Assembly (NCBI GenBank): GCA_947494205.1
Contig: CANLUH010000005.1
Span: forward strand, 186,001-250,000
Origin: an uncultured Flavobacteriaceae bacterium
Lineage (GTDB): Bacteria; Bacteroidota; Bacteroidia; Flavobacteriales; Flavobacteriaceae
Direction: 5' to 3'
Length of the DNA: 64,000 nucleotides
Shown piece by piece: positions 52,503 to 60,650 of this stretch (position 1 is its first letter; each line of letters opens with the position of its first letter). The translations under genes were made by a program, and so were the position numbers. A model generated the notes under the pieces. It did not search any database. It saw only the letters and a list, made by a program, of their open reading frames with translations, and was not told where the DNA came from.

Positions 52503-53606
52503 CTATCTAAAAACGCTAAAGTCTAATTTTAAAGAGAATACATTAGAATATAATGCAACACTTTGATCTCCAATATCTGTAAAAGCATAGTCTACTTGAA
52601 TGCCCTTGTATTTAAAACCAACACCAAGACTAGGCTGGAATGTTAAGTCTTCGCTATTATCTATTTGCAATTCATTCTGAAAGTTTCCTACACCTGTTCT
52701 TAAATAAATCATATCTATATATCCAAACTCGAAACCTAAAGCAGGATTTATACTAGCAAATGATGTAGATAAAATATCATTATTCTGCTCAAACCTTACA
52801 TTTAAATCTAACTCTGCACGTAAGGAATAATCGTAATGAAAAACGTAGCTTTTAGAAACACCAATTTGTAATTTTGGGATTGTAATTTCTGATGTTTCAG
52901 GTAATTCTTGATTTTGACCTTCAACCGCACCTTTTATTCTATCAAAAGCTTCTTCATCAAAACTCCATGAATTAAAAGTCGTAGTAATGTCTCTTGCCAT
53001 AATACCAAACTTCCAATTGTTCTGTGTTTCAAACTGTATAGCTGCATCTAATCCAAATCCCCAAGAATTGGCAAAGTCTCCAATAATACGTCTAATAATT
53101 TTAGCGTTAACACCATAATTTAAACCTTGAACAGGTAATTTACGTGCATAAGAAAATGTAAGTCCGTAATCGGCAGTAGAGAATAAACTAATACGATCAA
53201 AATTAACATTACCTTGATCGTCTATAAGTTGCGTAGTATCTAAAATGTCATCTACAGCAAAACGAATTAAAGAAATACCTAATGCGCTTCTATCATCTAT
53301 TGGCATTGCGAAAGCTGCATAATCGTAATTTGCAATATTTGCAAAATAGCTAGAGTGCATTAAAGCGATTTGTTTGTCTTCTAAATGAACCAATCCTGCT
53401 GGATTCCAATATCCAGAGTTAACGTCTTGCGAATGTGCTGTAACTGCATTACTCATACCAAGAGCTGCTGCGTCTACACCAATATTCATAAATTCATTAG
53501 AATATTTAGTTTGTCCATACAGTGATAAAGTCACTATAAATGAAAAGATTGTATAGAAATATTTCAATTGCAATTTTTTTACAAAGATGCTACATTTTTT
53601 GTACAT
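52503..53606 (-). CDS. PorV2-like outer-membrane beta-barrel (T9SS-associated family)
   Basis: A beta-barrel of the PorV/PorQ type: after the signal peptide the hallmark GVDAAALGMSNAVTAHSQDVNSGYWNPAGL (glycine/asparagine plug region, partly given here) and alternating amphipathic strands follow, ending in Phe. In this group PorV-like proteins shuttle T9SS cargo. The ATG at 53606 gives an untypical start (MYKKCSIFVKKLQ); an in-frame TTG at 53567 would give MKYFYTIFSFIVTLSLYGQ, a clean signal peptide, and a catctttg box at 53582-53589 on this strand would fit a transcript beginning after the ATG. The real start is therefore probably TTG 53567. Confidence 0.8.
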   Translation of the reverse strand: MYKKCSIFVKKLQLKYFYTIFSFIVTLSLYGQTKYSNEFMNIGVDAAALGMSNAVTAHSQDVNSGYWNPAGLVHLEDKQIALMHSSYFANIANYDYAAFAMPIDDRSALGISLIRFAVDDILDTTQLIDDQGNVNFDRISLFSTADYGLTFSYARKLPVQGLNYGVNAKIIRRIIGDFANSWGFGLDAAIQFETQNNWKFGIMARDITTTFNSWSFDEEAFDRIKGAVEGQNQELPETSEITIPKLQIGVSKSYVFHYDYSLRAELDLNVRFEQNNDILSTSFASINPALGFEFGYIDMIYLRTGVGNFQNELQIDNSEDLTFQPSLGVGFKYKGIQVDYAFTDIGDQSVALYSNVFSLKLDFSVFR

Positions 53607-53686
53607 ATTAAACTTTAAATTAAAGAGTATATTGTATAAAGCGCCATAAAAAGTAAAACTTTATTATTTTTACCAAAAACTAACCA

Positions 53687-54439
53687 ATGACTATTAAGAA
53701 ACTTATTCCAAATTTTATAACGCTTTTAAACCTATTTAGCGGTAGTGTAGCTGTACTATTTGCTGTTAATAATCATTTTACAGCCGCCGCTTTTTTTGTG
53801 TTTTTAGGAATATTTTTTGACTTTTTCGATGGTTTCTTTGCACGTAAATTAGGTGTACAGAGCGATTTGGGCATTCAGTTAGACTCTCTGGCAGATATGG
53901 TTACAAGTGGTTTAGTACCAGGTATTATTATGTTTAAGTTAATTGGATTAGCTTGTAATGAGAATGCTTTTGTAGATTTATCTGGAGAGTGGAACTCTAT
54001 ATTACACGTTAATAATTTTAAATTGGCGCCTATTGCTTTAATAGGGCTTTGTATTACGTTAGCATCTGCCTATCGTTTGGCCAAATTTAATATAGACGAA
54101 GATCAGCAAAGTTATTTTAAAGGCTTGCCAACACCGGCAAATACACTGTTAATTCTATCATTACCACTGATTATGGAATTTCAAAATAACGATAGTATTA
54201 ACGCTATTATTTTAAATAAGTGGTTTTTAATAGGGCTTACCATTGTGAGTTGTTACTTGTTAAACTCTAGTATTAAATTATTTGCTCTAAAATTTAAAGA
54301 TTGGGGTTTTAAAAATAATGCTATTCGTTATATTTTTATACTATTAAGTTTAGTTTTGCTTGTAGTACTGCATTTTGCAGCAATTCCATTAATTATATTA
54401 TTATATATTCTATTATCATTATTAAACACAAAACATTAA
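53687..54439 (+). CDS. pssA: CDP-diacylglycerol--serine O-phosphatidyltransferase
   Basis: A 250-residue polytopic membrane enzyme with the CDP-alcohol phosphotransferase motif: DFFDGFFAR, then a Gly eight to nine residues later, and the two Asp of LDSLAD. It makes phosphatidylserine, the precursor of phosphatidylethanolamine, and matches the long PssA subtype of Bacteroidota with about eight helices. Divergent from the PorV2-like gene; the next gene follows after 6 nt. Confidence 0.93.
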   Translation: MTIKKLIPNFITLLNLFSGSVAVLFAVNNHFTAAAFFVFLGIFFDFFDGFFARKLGVQSDLGIQLDSLADMVTSGLVPGIIMFKLIGLACNENAFVDLSGEWNSILHVNNFKLAPIALIGLCITLASAYRLAKFNIDEDQQSYFKGLPTPANTLLILSLPLIMEFQNNDSINAIILNKWFLIGLTIVSCYLLNSSIKLFALKFKDWGFKNNAIRYIFILLSLVLLVVLHFAAIPLIILLYILLSLLNTKH

Positions 54440-54445
54440 AAAACA

Positions 54446-55252
54446 ATGCTTCAAATTATTTTTACACTTGTAATGCTTGTGCTATTGCAAGCCGTTTTAG
54501 GATTCGATAACTTATTATACATTTCTTTAGAATCTAAAAAAGCAAAAGAATCAGATCAAAAACGAGTAAGGAAAATAGGAATCTTAATTGCTATTGTACT
54601 TAGAATTGTATTACTTTTTGTTTTAGTATCTATTATCGACTTTTTTAAAGAACCTTTTTCTTGGTTAACAGGAAAAATGGAAGATGTTGTAGAATTTGCA
54701 TTCAATGGCCATAGTATTATAGTGTTAGTTGGAGGAGGCTTTATTATTTATACGGCCATAAAAGAAATATGGCACATGATATCTGTACAGAATTTAGATG
54801 AAGACGTAGAGGGAGGAGAAAAAAGAGTTAAGTCTTCTAATGCCGTTATTACAAGTATAGTATTAATGAATTTAGTGTTCTCTTTCGATTCTATTTTGGC
54901 AGCCATTGGTTTAACAAGTGAAATAGAAAACTCAACAACAGCATTTATAGTTATGGCAATAGCTATTGTAGCTAGTGGATTATTAATGTTAGTACTTGCA
55001 GATAGAATTTCTACTTTCCTTGCTAAAAATAGAATGTATGAAGTATTAGGACTTTTTATATTATTTGTAGTTGGTATAATGCTAGTAACAGAAGGAGGAC
55101 ATTTAGCACATATAAAATTATTTGGAAGCCCAATTGAAACCATGAGTAAAACAACCTTCTATTTTGTAATAGCTATTTTAGTAGTTACAGATATAGTACA
55201 AGGACGCTACCAAAAGAAATTAATAAAGGAACAAGAAAAGAATAATAAGTAA
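54446..55252 (+). CDS. TerC family integral membrane protein
   Basis: A 268-residue protein with about seven hydrophobic helices and the two TerC acidic motifs, GFDNLLYISLESKK near the N-terminus and LVFSFDSILAAIGL in the middle, whose Asp/Asn residues lie in the membrane and bind metal in relatives. TerC-family members are linked to manganese export at the Sec machinery and to tellurite resistance; which applies here is not visible. 6 nt after pssA and 32 nt before the next gene. Confidence 0.88.
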   Translation: MLQIIFTLVMLVLLQAVLGFDNLLYISLESKKAKESDQKRVRKIGILIAIVLRIVLLFVLVSIIDFFKEPFSWLTGKMEDVVEFAFNGHSIIVLVGGGFIIYTAIKEIWHMISVQNLDEDVEGGEKRVKSSNAVITSIVLMNLVFSFDSILAAIGLTSEIENSTTAFIVMAIAIVASGLLMLVLADRISTFLAKNRMYEVLGLFILFVVGIMLVTEGGHLAHIKLFGSPIETMSKTTFYFVIAILVVTDIVQGRYQKKLIKEQEKNNK

Positions 55253-55284
55253 TTATACAACGCTAAAAATCAATATAATAATAC

Positions 55285-55881
55285 ATGAAAGACTTAAAGT
55301 TCCCAATAGATTTTAAATTTAATATCTCTACACTAGCAAACGACTTTACAGCTACAGATGCTTCTGGAAAAACAGTAGCCTATGTTAGGCAAAAAATGTT
55401 TAAACTAAAAGAAGCTATTACTATTTATGGAGATGAGAGTAAAACATCTGTAAATTATAAAATTGCTGCAGATTCTTGGATAGATTTTTCTGCGGCTTAT
55501 AACTTTACAAATAGCACAGGTGAAGAGTTAGGAAAAATAGCAAGAAAAGGATTTGCCTCTATATGGAAAGCTAAATACGAAATAATAGACCAAAACCAAA
55601 AGTTACAATATCACATTAGAGAAGACAATGCTTGGGTAAAAGTTTTCGATTCTTTGTTAGGCGAAATTCCTATATTATCTATGCTAACAGGTTATTTCTT
55701 TAACCCATCTTACACAGTCACAGATACTAAAGACCAAGCCATAGCAAGATTAAAAAAAGAACCCTCTTTTTGGGGTAGAAAATTTAAATTGGAAAAACTA
55801 AAGCAAATAGATAACGACGATGACGAGCGTATTATATTAAGCTTTATGATGATGGTTTTATTAGAAAGACGAAAGGGATAG
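55285..55881 (+). CDS. Tubby/LURP-one-like beta-barrel domain protein
   Basis: A 198-residue cytoplasmic-looking protein without signal peptide. The alternating strands (YVRQKMFKLKEAITIYGDE; YKIAADSWIDFSAAYNFT; WKAKYEIIDQNQKLQYHI; YTVTDTKDQAIARLKKEP) and a hydrophobic C-terminal helix (RIILSFMMMVLLERR) fit the tubby C-terminal/LURP-one/scramblase-like fold. The function is unknown; relatives bind lipids or membranes. The helix would sit inside the barrel. 32 nt after the TerC gene. Confidence 0.6.
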   Translation: MKDLKFPIDFKFNISTLANDFTATDASGKTVAYVRQKMFKLKEAITIYGDESKTSVNYKIAADSWIDFSAAYNFTNSTGEELGKIARKGFASIWKAKYEIIDQNQKLQYHIREDNAWVKVFDSLLGEIPILSMLTGYFFNPSYTVTDTKDQAIARLKKEPSFWGRKFKLEKLKQIDNDDDERIILSFMMMVLLERRKG

Positions 55882-55899
55882 TAATTACCTAGAATACAA

Positions 55900-57141
55900 A
55901 TGAAAAAAGTATCAATATTATTTTTTAAAGTTATAAAATACACTCTAAAAATAATATTGGTACTTTTCATTTTTATATTAAGTTTTCTTAATGTAAAACT
56001 CTATTATCAGCCAGAATTTAAAACCGAAGATAAAACAGAATACAATTCGGACGTATTAAAGCAACTTTATTTTTTAAAGAGTGCATTAGAGAACGGAGCG
56101 GGTATGGAAATGCAAAACTACTACCCAGAAGGTTTTATTTTTATAAACACTATTTATGGTTTAAGCTGGGGAGATTTAATTAAAGATTTAGATACATCTT
56201 CAGAGCTTTTTAAAGAAGGTATTAAGGAAATGGATTGGGCTTTTAAGCAAATAGAAACAGATGACGCCAAATCTATTTTTACTAAAGATTTACCTTTAGA
56301 GTATGGCGCATTTTACAGAGGCTGGAGTAATTATTTACTAGGGAAGAAACTTTCATTACAAAACCCTAGCACAACAACTCCTATAGAATTAAATCACTTT
56401 ATTAAAAATTGTAATGAAATAAACAATGCAATAACACAATCTAAAATACCCTATTTAGAATCTTATAATTCTCAAGTTTGGCCAGCAGATATAATGCCTT
56501 GTATGGCATCACTAAAAATACATGACGAATTTTTAAACGAAAAGTTTTCTGGAGTATTAAAAGATTGGTTAACAGATGTGAAATTAAGTTTAGATCCAGA
56601 AACTGGATTGATTCCGCATGCTGTACTTTATTCAAACGGAAGTGTTCTTGAAGGTGCTAGAGGGGCCTCTCAAAGTTTAATACTTAATTTTTTAAATGAA
56701 ATAGATTTAGAATTTTCTTCAGCACAATTTCAATTATATAAAACACACTTTATAGATAGTAAATTTGGATTACCAGGTATACGTGAGTATCCTTTTAATA
56801 CTATTAATAAAGGAGGAGATGTAGATTCTGGTCCAGTATTGTTAGGTATTGGAGGGGCAGCATCAATAGTAGGACAAAGAGCCATGTGGAAGCATAAAGA
56901 ATGGGAACTTTATGAAGGTTTAAGAAATGCCATTGAAGGTTTTGGAGTTGGTTATACAACAACTATAAACAAAAAGTACATTTTTGGACAATTACCTATG
57001 GCAGACGCTTTTATTGTTTGGAGTAATTCTTTAGAAAATACCGAAGCCTATTATATTTTAAACTCTAATTGGAGAATTAAATTTCAATTACTTTCTTTAG
57101 GGCTTGTTTTAATATTTGGTATTGTAGTATTTAAACTGTAA
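55900..57141 (+). CDS. Membrane protein with alpha/alpha-barrel-like domain, unknown
   Basis: A 413-residue protein with an N-terminal membrane helix (about 10-32) and another at the C-terminus (about 392-412), facing a large periplasmic helical domain between them. Segments such as YGAFYRGWSNYLLGKK, SQVWPADIMPCMASLKIHDE, GARGASQSLILNFLNEID and DVDSGPVLLGIGGAASIVGQRA look like the helix pairs and Gly-rich turns of an (alpha/alpha)6 toroid, as in some glycoside- or terpene-acting enzymes (linalool-dehydratase-like). I cannot assign the reaction. Starts 18 nt after the tubby-like gene; followed by a strong hairpin. Confidence 0.6.
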   Translation: MKKVSILFFKVIKYTLKIILVLFIFILSFLNVKLYYQPEFKTEDKTEYNSDVLKQLYFLKSALENGAGMEMQNYYPEGFIFINTIYGLSWGDLIKDLDTSSELFKEGIKEMDWAFKQIETDDAKSIFTKDLPLEYGAFYRGWSNYLLGKKLSLQNPSTTTPIELNHFIKNCNEINNAITQSKIPYLESYNSQVWPADIMPCMASLKIHDEFLNEKFSGVLKDWLTDVKLSLDPETGLIPHAVLYSNGSVLEGARGASQSLILNFLNEIDLEFSSAQFQLYKTHFIDSKFGLPGIREYPFNTINKGGDVDSGPVLLGIGGAASIVGQRAMWKHKEWELYEGLRNAIEGFGVGYTTTINKKYIFGQLPMADAFIVWSNSLENTEAYYILNSNWRIKFQLLSLGLVLIFGIVVFKL

Positions 57142-57170
57142 AATCTCTATAAGAGACATAATAAATGAAG

Positions 57171-57215
57171 AAATCCAACACCTTTTTGTAGTATAAGTGT
57201 TGGATTTTAGAAGTT
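57171..57215 (+). terminator. Intrinsic terminator after the alpha/alpha-barrel-like gene
   Basis: aaatccaacac (57171-57181) pairs perfectly over 11 bp with gtgttggattt (57197-57207) around a 15-nt loop, and agaag followed by eight T lies just after. It is 29 nt behind the stop at 57141. Confidence 0.75.
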
Positions 57216-57401
57216 TTTTTGATGTAAAAATTTATAATGAATAATGTTTCTTTTTAGAGGTGTAAACACTTACTGTATGTTTCATTATTCAGCTCCCAAA
57301 CAAATTTTGCATCTTGTAGCTAATAAATCTGATAAATTATGCTATTAACCATATCAGAATTACATATTAAAAACAGTTAAACTTTAATTTACCCTAATAA
57401 A

Positions 57402-57448
57402 AAAATGATTTTTTTTATAGTATTTTAAACTATCTAAAAAATCATTTT
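57402..57448 (-). terminator. Long A/T hairpin downstream of lptB
   Basis: 57402-57421 and 57429-57448 pair at 18 of 20 positions around a 7-nt loop. It is 44 nt behind the lptB stop on the - strand and followed there by a short T-run. It may terminate the kpsF-lptB transcript; the unusually long stem also suits a stabilising 3' structure. Confidence 0.5.
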
Positions 57449-57492
57449 ATAATGTATTCTATTTTAGTAGAATATAAAGATGTAATTAATTA

Positions 57493-58233
57493 CTAAAAAT
57501 CAATTTTCTTTTTTCTAAGCTCAAAATTTTGTCCTAAATATACTTTTCTTACCATCTCATCATTTGCTAATTCTTCAGGCTCTCCCGCTTTTAGTATGCT
57601 TCCTTCAAACATTAAATAGGTTCTATCGGTAATAGCCAATGTTTCTTGTACGTTATGATCGGTAATTAAAATACCAATATTTTTTTTAGATAAACGTGCA
57701 ATAATACGTTGTATATCTTCAACAGCAACTGGGTCTACACCTGCAAAAGGCTCATCTAATAATATAAAGTTTGGATCTGTTGCTAACGCACGTGCAATTT
57801 CTGTACGACGACGTTCTCCACCAGATAATAAATCGCCTCTGTTTTTACGAATATGGCCTAAACTAAACTCATCTATAAGCGATTCCATTTTATGTAATTG
57901 CTCTTTTTTACTCAGTTTAGTTAATTGTAAAACACTTAAAATATTATCTTCAATACTTAATTTTCTAAATACAGAAGCTTCTTGGGCTAAATAACCAATA
58001 CCATTTTGAGCGCGCTTATACATTGGGTACTTTGTAATGTTTGTACCTTCTAAATGTATGCTACCACCATTTGGCTTTATTAATCCAACAATCATATAAA
58101 AAGACGTTGTTTTTCCAGCACCATTAGGACCTAAAAGACCAACAATTTCTCCTGTATTAACTTCTAGAGAAACACTTTTTACAACTTTTCGTCCGTTGTA
58201 GGACTTCATTAAATTTTCGGCTTTAAGCTTCAT
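57493..58233 (-). CDS. lptB: LPS export ABC transporter ATP-binding protein LptB
   Basis: A 246-residue ABC ATPase: Walker A GPNGAGKT (K41), Q-loop [17 protein letters not shown], signature [15 protein letters not shown] and Walker [17 protein letters not shown]. This sequence pattern is specific to LptB, which powers lipopolysaccharide extraction with LptFG. It is the last gene of the kpsF-tatC-AhpD-like-lptB series, whose first gene also serves LPS (KDO) synthesis. Confidence 0.95.
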   Translation of the reverse strand: MKLKAENLMKSYNGRKVVKSVSLEVNTGEIVGLLGPNGAGKTTSFYMIVGLIKPNGGSIHLEGTNITKYPMYKRAQNGIGYLAQEASVFRKLSIEDNILSVLQLTKLSKKEQLHKMESLIDEFSLGHIRKNRGDLLSGGERRRTEIARALATDPNFILLDEPFAGVDPVAVEDIQRIIARLSKKNIGILITDHNVQETLAITDRTYLMFEGSILKAGEPEELANDEMVRKVYLGQNFELRKKKIDF

Positions 58234-58309
58234 AAGTTTTAAATATCAATGCTAAAAATAACAAAATGATGATTAGTAATGCGATAGGGCTATTTATTTT
58301 ATACAAAGT

Positions 58310-58660
58310 TTAACGCTCTGTAGTCTCTAAAGCATCCCAATATTCATAGGCTTTTCTTAAATGAGGTATAACAATAGTTCCGCCAACTAATGTAGAGATT
58401 CCTAAAGCTTCTACTACTTGCTCTTTTGTAAGACCTTCTTTATAACAAGCCTCTAGATGATACTTTACACAATCATCGCAACGTAATACGGTAGAAGCGA
58501 CTAAGCCAAGTAATTCTTTTGTTTTTTTATCTAAAGCACCTTCTGCAAAGGCATTAGTATCTAAATTAAAAATACGCTTTATAATTTTGTTATTATCTTC
58601 AAGTATGGCACCATTCATTTTGGTACGATACGCATTAAATTCATTAATTAACTCTGACAT
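58310..58660 (-). CDS. AhpD-like carboxymuconolactone decarboxylase family protein
   Basis: A 116-residue all-helical protein with the redox motif C61-x2-C64-x3-H68 (LRCDDCVKYHLEAC), typical of AhpD-like members that act as thiol peroxidase partners. Its start lies inside the tatC gene (17-nt overlap), so translation is coupled. 76 nt upstream of lptB. Confidence 0.88.
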   Translation of the reverse strand: MSELINEFNAYRTKMNGAILEDNNKIIKRIFNLDTNAFAEGALDKKTKELLGLVASTVLRCDDCVKYHLEACYKEGLTKEQVVEALGISTLVGGTIVIPHLRKAYEYWDALETTER

Positions 58661-59480
58661 TCTTTTTCGCTTTTCTATTTTGTGCTTTTATTACAAATTT
58701 GGATATATATATACTTACCTCATAGAGTATAAGTACTGGTATTGCAACTATAATTTGACTCGCCACATCTGGTGGTGTAATTACTGCCGCAAAAATTAAC
58801 ACTATTACAAGTGCAAATTTTCTGTATTTTCTTAAAAATTCTGGAGTTACTAGACCAACCTTTGTTAAAAAGAAAATAACAATAGGGAGTTCGAATATAA
58901 AGCCAGAAGCAATTACCGAGGCTCTTAATAAACCAATATAACTACTTAAATCAAAATTATTTTCAACTTGAGAACTTACCATGTAACTACCAAGGAAATT
59001 AATAGAAAGTGGTGTGATAATGTAGTATCCAAATAGAACTCCAATAAAAAATAATAATGAAGAAACAATAATAAAGCCTCTAGAACTCTTACGTTCGTTA
59101 TTCTTCATTCCTGGGCTAACAAACCTCCATAATTGGTAAGTAACATAAGGAAAAGCTATTATAAAACCTGCATAAATTGAAGTCCAGATATGAGCAGAGA
59201 ATTGTCCTGCCATTGTTCTACTTTGTATATCGAAAGGAAACTCTTCACCACAAAACGTAGTATCTTCTACACCTACAATTTGTGCCATTTGGCAAAGCCA
59301 TTTGTATGTTGGGAAATCCATTCTACTTGGGCCAAAAAGGATAACATCGAAAATAAAGGTTTTAAACATAAAAGCAATACTACCACATATTACTATTGCT
59401 AAACAAATACGTATAAGATGCCATCTTAAATCTTCGAGATGATCTAGAAAAGACATCTCATTAACGTTCTTTTTTGCCAT
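58644..59480 (-). CDS. tatC: Sec-independent translocase subunit TatC
   Basis: A 278-residue membrane protein with six predicted helices. The conserved N-terminal SFLDHLEDLRWHLIRI and the loop FVSPGMKNNERKSSRGF, with the acidic and Glu residues that bind twin-arginine signals, identify TatC. It abuts kpsF (the last base of the kpsF stop precedes its ATG). TatA/B are not in the window. An insertion between helices 1 and 2 contains two Cys, as in other Bacteroidota. Confidence 0.95.
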   Translation of the reverse strand: MAKKNVNEMSFLDHLEDLRWHLIRICLAIVICGSIAFMFKTFIFDVILFGPSRMDFPTYKWLCQMAQIVGVEDTTFCGEEFPFDIQSRTMAGQFSAHIWTSIYAGFIIAFPYVTYQLWRFVSPGMKNNERKSSRGFIIVSSLLFFIGVLFGYYIITPLSINFLGSYMVSSQVENNFDLSSYIGLLRASVIASGFIFELPIVIFFLTKVGLVTPEFLRKYRKFALVIVLIFAAVITPPDVASQIIVAIPVLILYEVSIYISKFVIKAQNRKAKKNVRVN

Positions 59481-60476
59481 TTATATAATACCTTCTTTTA
59501 TTAAATCGTGTAAGTGTACTACACCTGCATAATTTTGGTCTTTCACCACTAGTAATTGAGATATACCGTTAGTCTCCATAACCTCCATGGCATCTACAGC
59601 CATAGCATCTTCATCTATATGCTTTGGGTTTTTACTCATAATGTCTTTAGCTGTAAGATTAGAGAAATCATCAACCTTGGTTAACATACGTCGTAAATCA
59701 CCATCTGTAATAATACCAATAATTTTATTGTTGTCGACAACAGCAGTAACTCCTAACATTTTTTCAGAAATTTCTATAATTACCTGCTTTACATTAGTAT
59801 CTGGAGTAACTTGCGGTTTTTGATTAACCGACGATAAATCGTGTACTCGTAAATACAGTTTTTTACCTAAGGCCCCTCCTGGATGGTATTTAGCAAAATC
59901 TTTACTAGAAAATCCTCTAATTTCTAATAAGCAGACCGCTAAAGCATCTCCCATAACTAATTGAGCTGTTGTACTAGTTGTTGGCGCTAGGTTGTTAGGG
60001 CAAGCTTCTTTAGCAACATACGCATTTAAAATATGATCGGCTTGCTGTCCTAAAAAAGAATCTTTATTTCCAGTTATAGCAATTAAAGTGTTTTTTGCAT
60101 TTTTAATTAAAGGAACAAGTACTTTAATTTCTGGAGTGTTACCACTTTTAGAAATACAAATTACAATATCATCCTCTAATATTAATCCCAAGTCTCCATG
60201 AATAGCATCTGCAGCATGCATAAATACTGCTGGTGTCCCTGTAGAGTTTAAAGTGGCTACAATTTTTGTTGCTATTATGGCACTTTTTCCAATACCAGTA
60301 ATAATAACACGTCCTTTAGATTTGTATATTAAATCTACAGAATGAGCAAAGTCATCATCTAATAAATCGGCAAGATTACTTATCGATTTACTTTCTAGAG
60401 CAATAGTTTCTTTTGCAATCTTTAAAATTGAGTCCTTCGTATTCAAAATATATTGTTTTTTCGAGTTTATAATCAT
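59481..60476 (-). CDS. KpsF/GutQ family arabinose-5-phosphate isomerase
   Basis: A 331-residue enzyme: SIS domain (VIITGIGKSAIIATKIVATLNSTG; HGDLGLI; CISKSGNTPEI) and two CBS domains (KQVIIEISEKMLGVTAV; IMSKNPKHIDEDAMAV). It converts ribulose-5-phosphate to arabinose-5-phosphate for KDO and so for the LPS core. First gene of the - strand operon, 50 nt behind a perfect TAnnTTTG box. Divergent from recQ. Confidence 0.94.
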   Translation of the reverse strand: MIINSKKQYILNTKDSILKIAKETIALESKSISNLADLLDDDFAHSVDLIYKSKGRVIITGIGKSAIIATKIVATLNSTGTPAVFMHAADAIHGDLGLILEDDIVICISKSGNTPEIKVLVPLIKNAKNTLIAITGNKDSFLGQQADHILNAYVAKEACPNNLAPTTSTTAQLVMGDALAVCLLEIRGFSSKDFAKYHPGGALGKKLYLRVHDLSSVNQKPQVTPDTNVKQVIIEISEKMLGVTAVVDNNKIIGIITDGDLRRMLTKVDDFSNLTAKDIMSKNPKHIDEDAMAVDAMEVMETNGISQLLVVKDQNYAGVVHLHDLIKEGII

Positions 60477-60525
60477 CTATATCCATGCGTTTATAGATGT
60501 ATTAAAATGATTATTGTTTTCGCGA

Positions 60526-60533
60526 CAAATTTA
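60526..60533 (-). promoter_or_regulatory. -7 box of the kpsF-tatC-lptB operon promoter
   Basis: On the - strand taaatttg matches TAnnTTTG exactly; 49 nt to the ATG at 60476. No clear -33 box was seen at the expected distance. Confidence 0.6.
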
Positions 60534-60587
60534 GCGAAAAATACAGAGGGAATTTTAAATAGCTTATTAAATATAGCTGGATAAATA

Positions 60588-60595
60588 TAATTTTG
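60588..60595 (+). promoter_or_regulatory. -7 box of the recQ promoter
   Basis: taattttg matches TAnnTTTG exactly, 55 nt before the GTG start of recQ. It lies back to back with the - strand box 54 nt away, as expected for a divergent pair. Confidence 0.6.
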
Positions 60596-60650
60596 TGTAT
60601 TTTTATATATGTAAATGATTATTATTACCTAATTAACCTGAATATAACAA

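Larger units (their letters stand above)
57142..57492. other. 351-bp gap between convergent genes
   Basis: No open frame of useful length or coding pattern was found. It contains the two hairpins listed at 57171 and 57402 and otherwise only A/T-rich sequence. Confidence 0.6.

Noticed and set aside
53665-53672. tatttttA as -7 box of pssA
   Set aside because: It lacks the final G of TAnnTTTG, lies only 14 nt from the ATG and has no -33 partner.
54748-55143. 131-residue open frame on the - strand
   Set aside because: Antisense to the TerC-family gene, whose hydrophobic codons leave the reverse frame open; no start context or domain.
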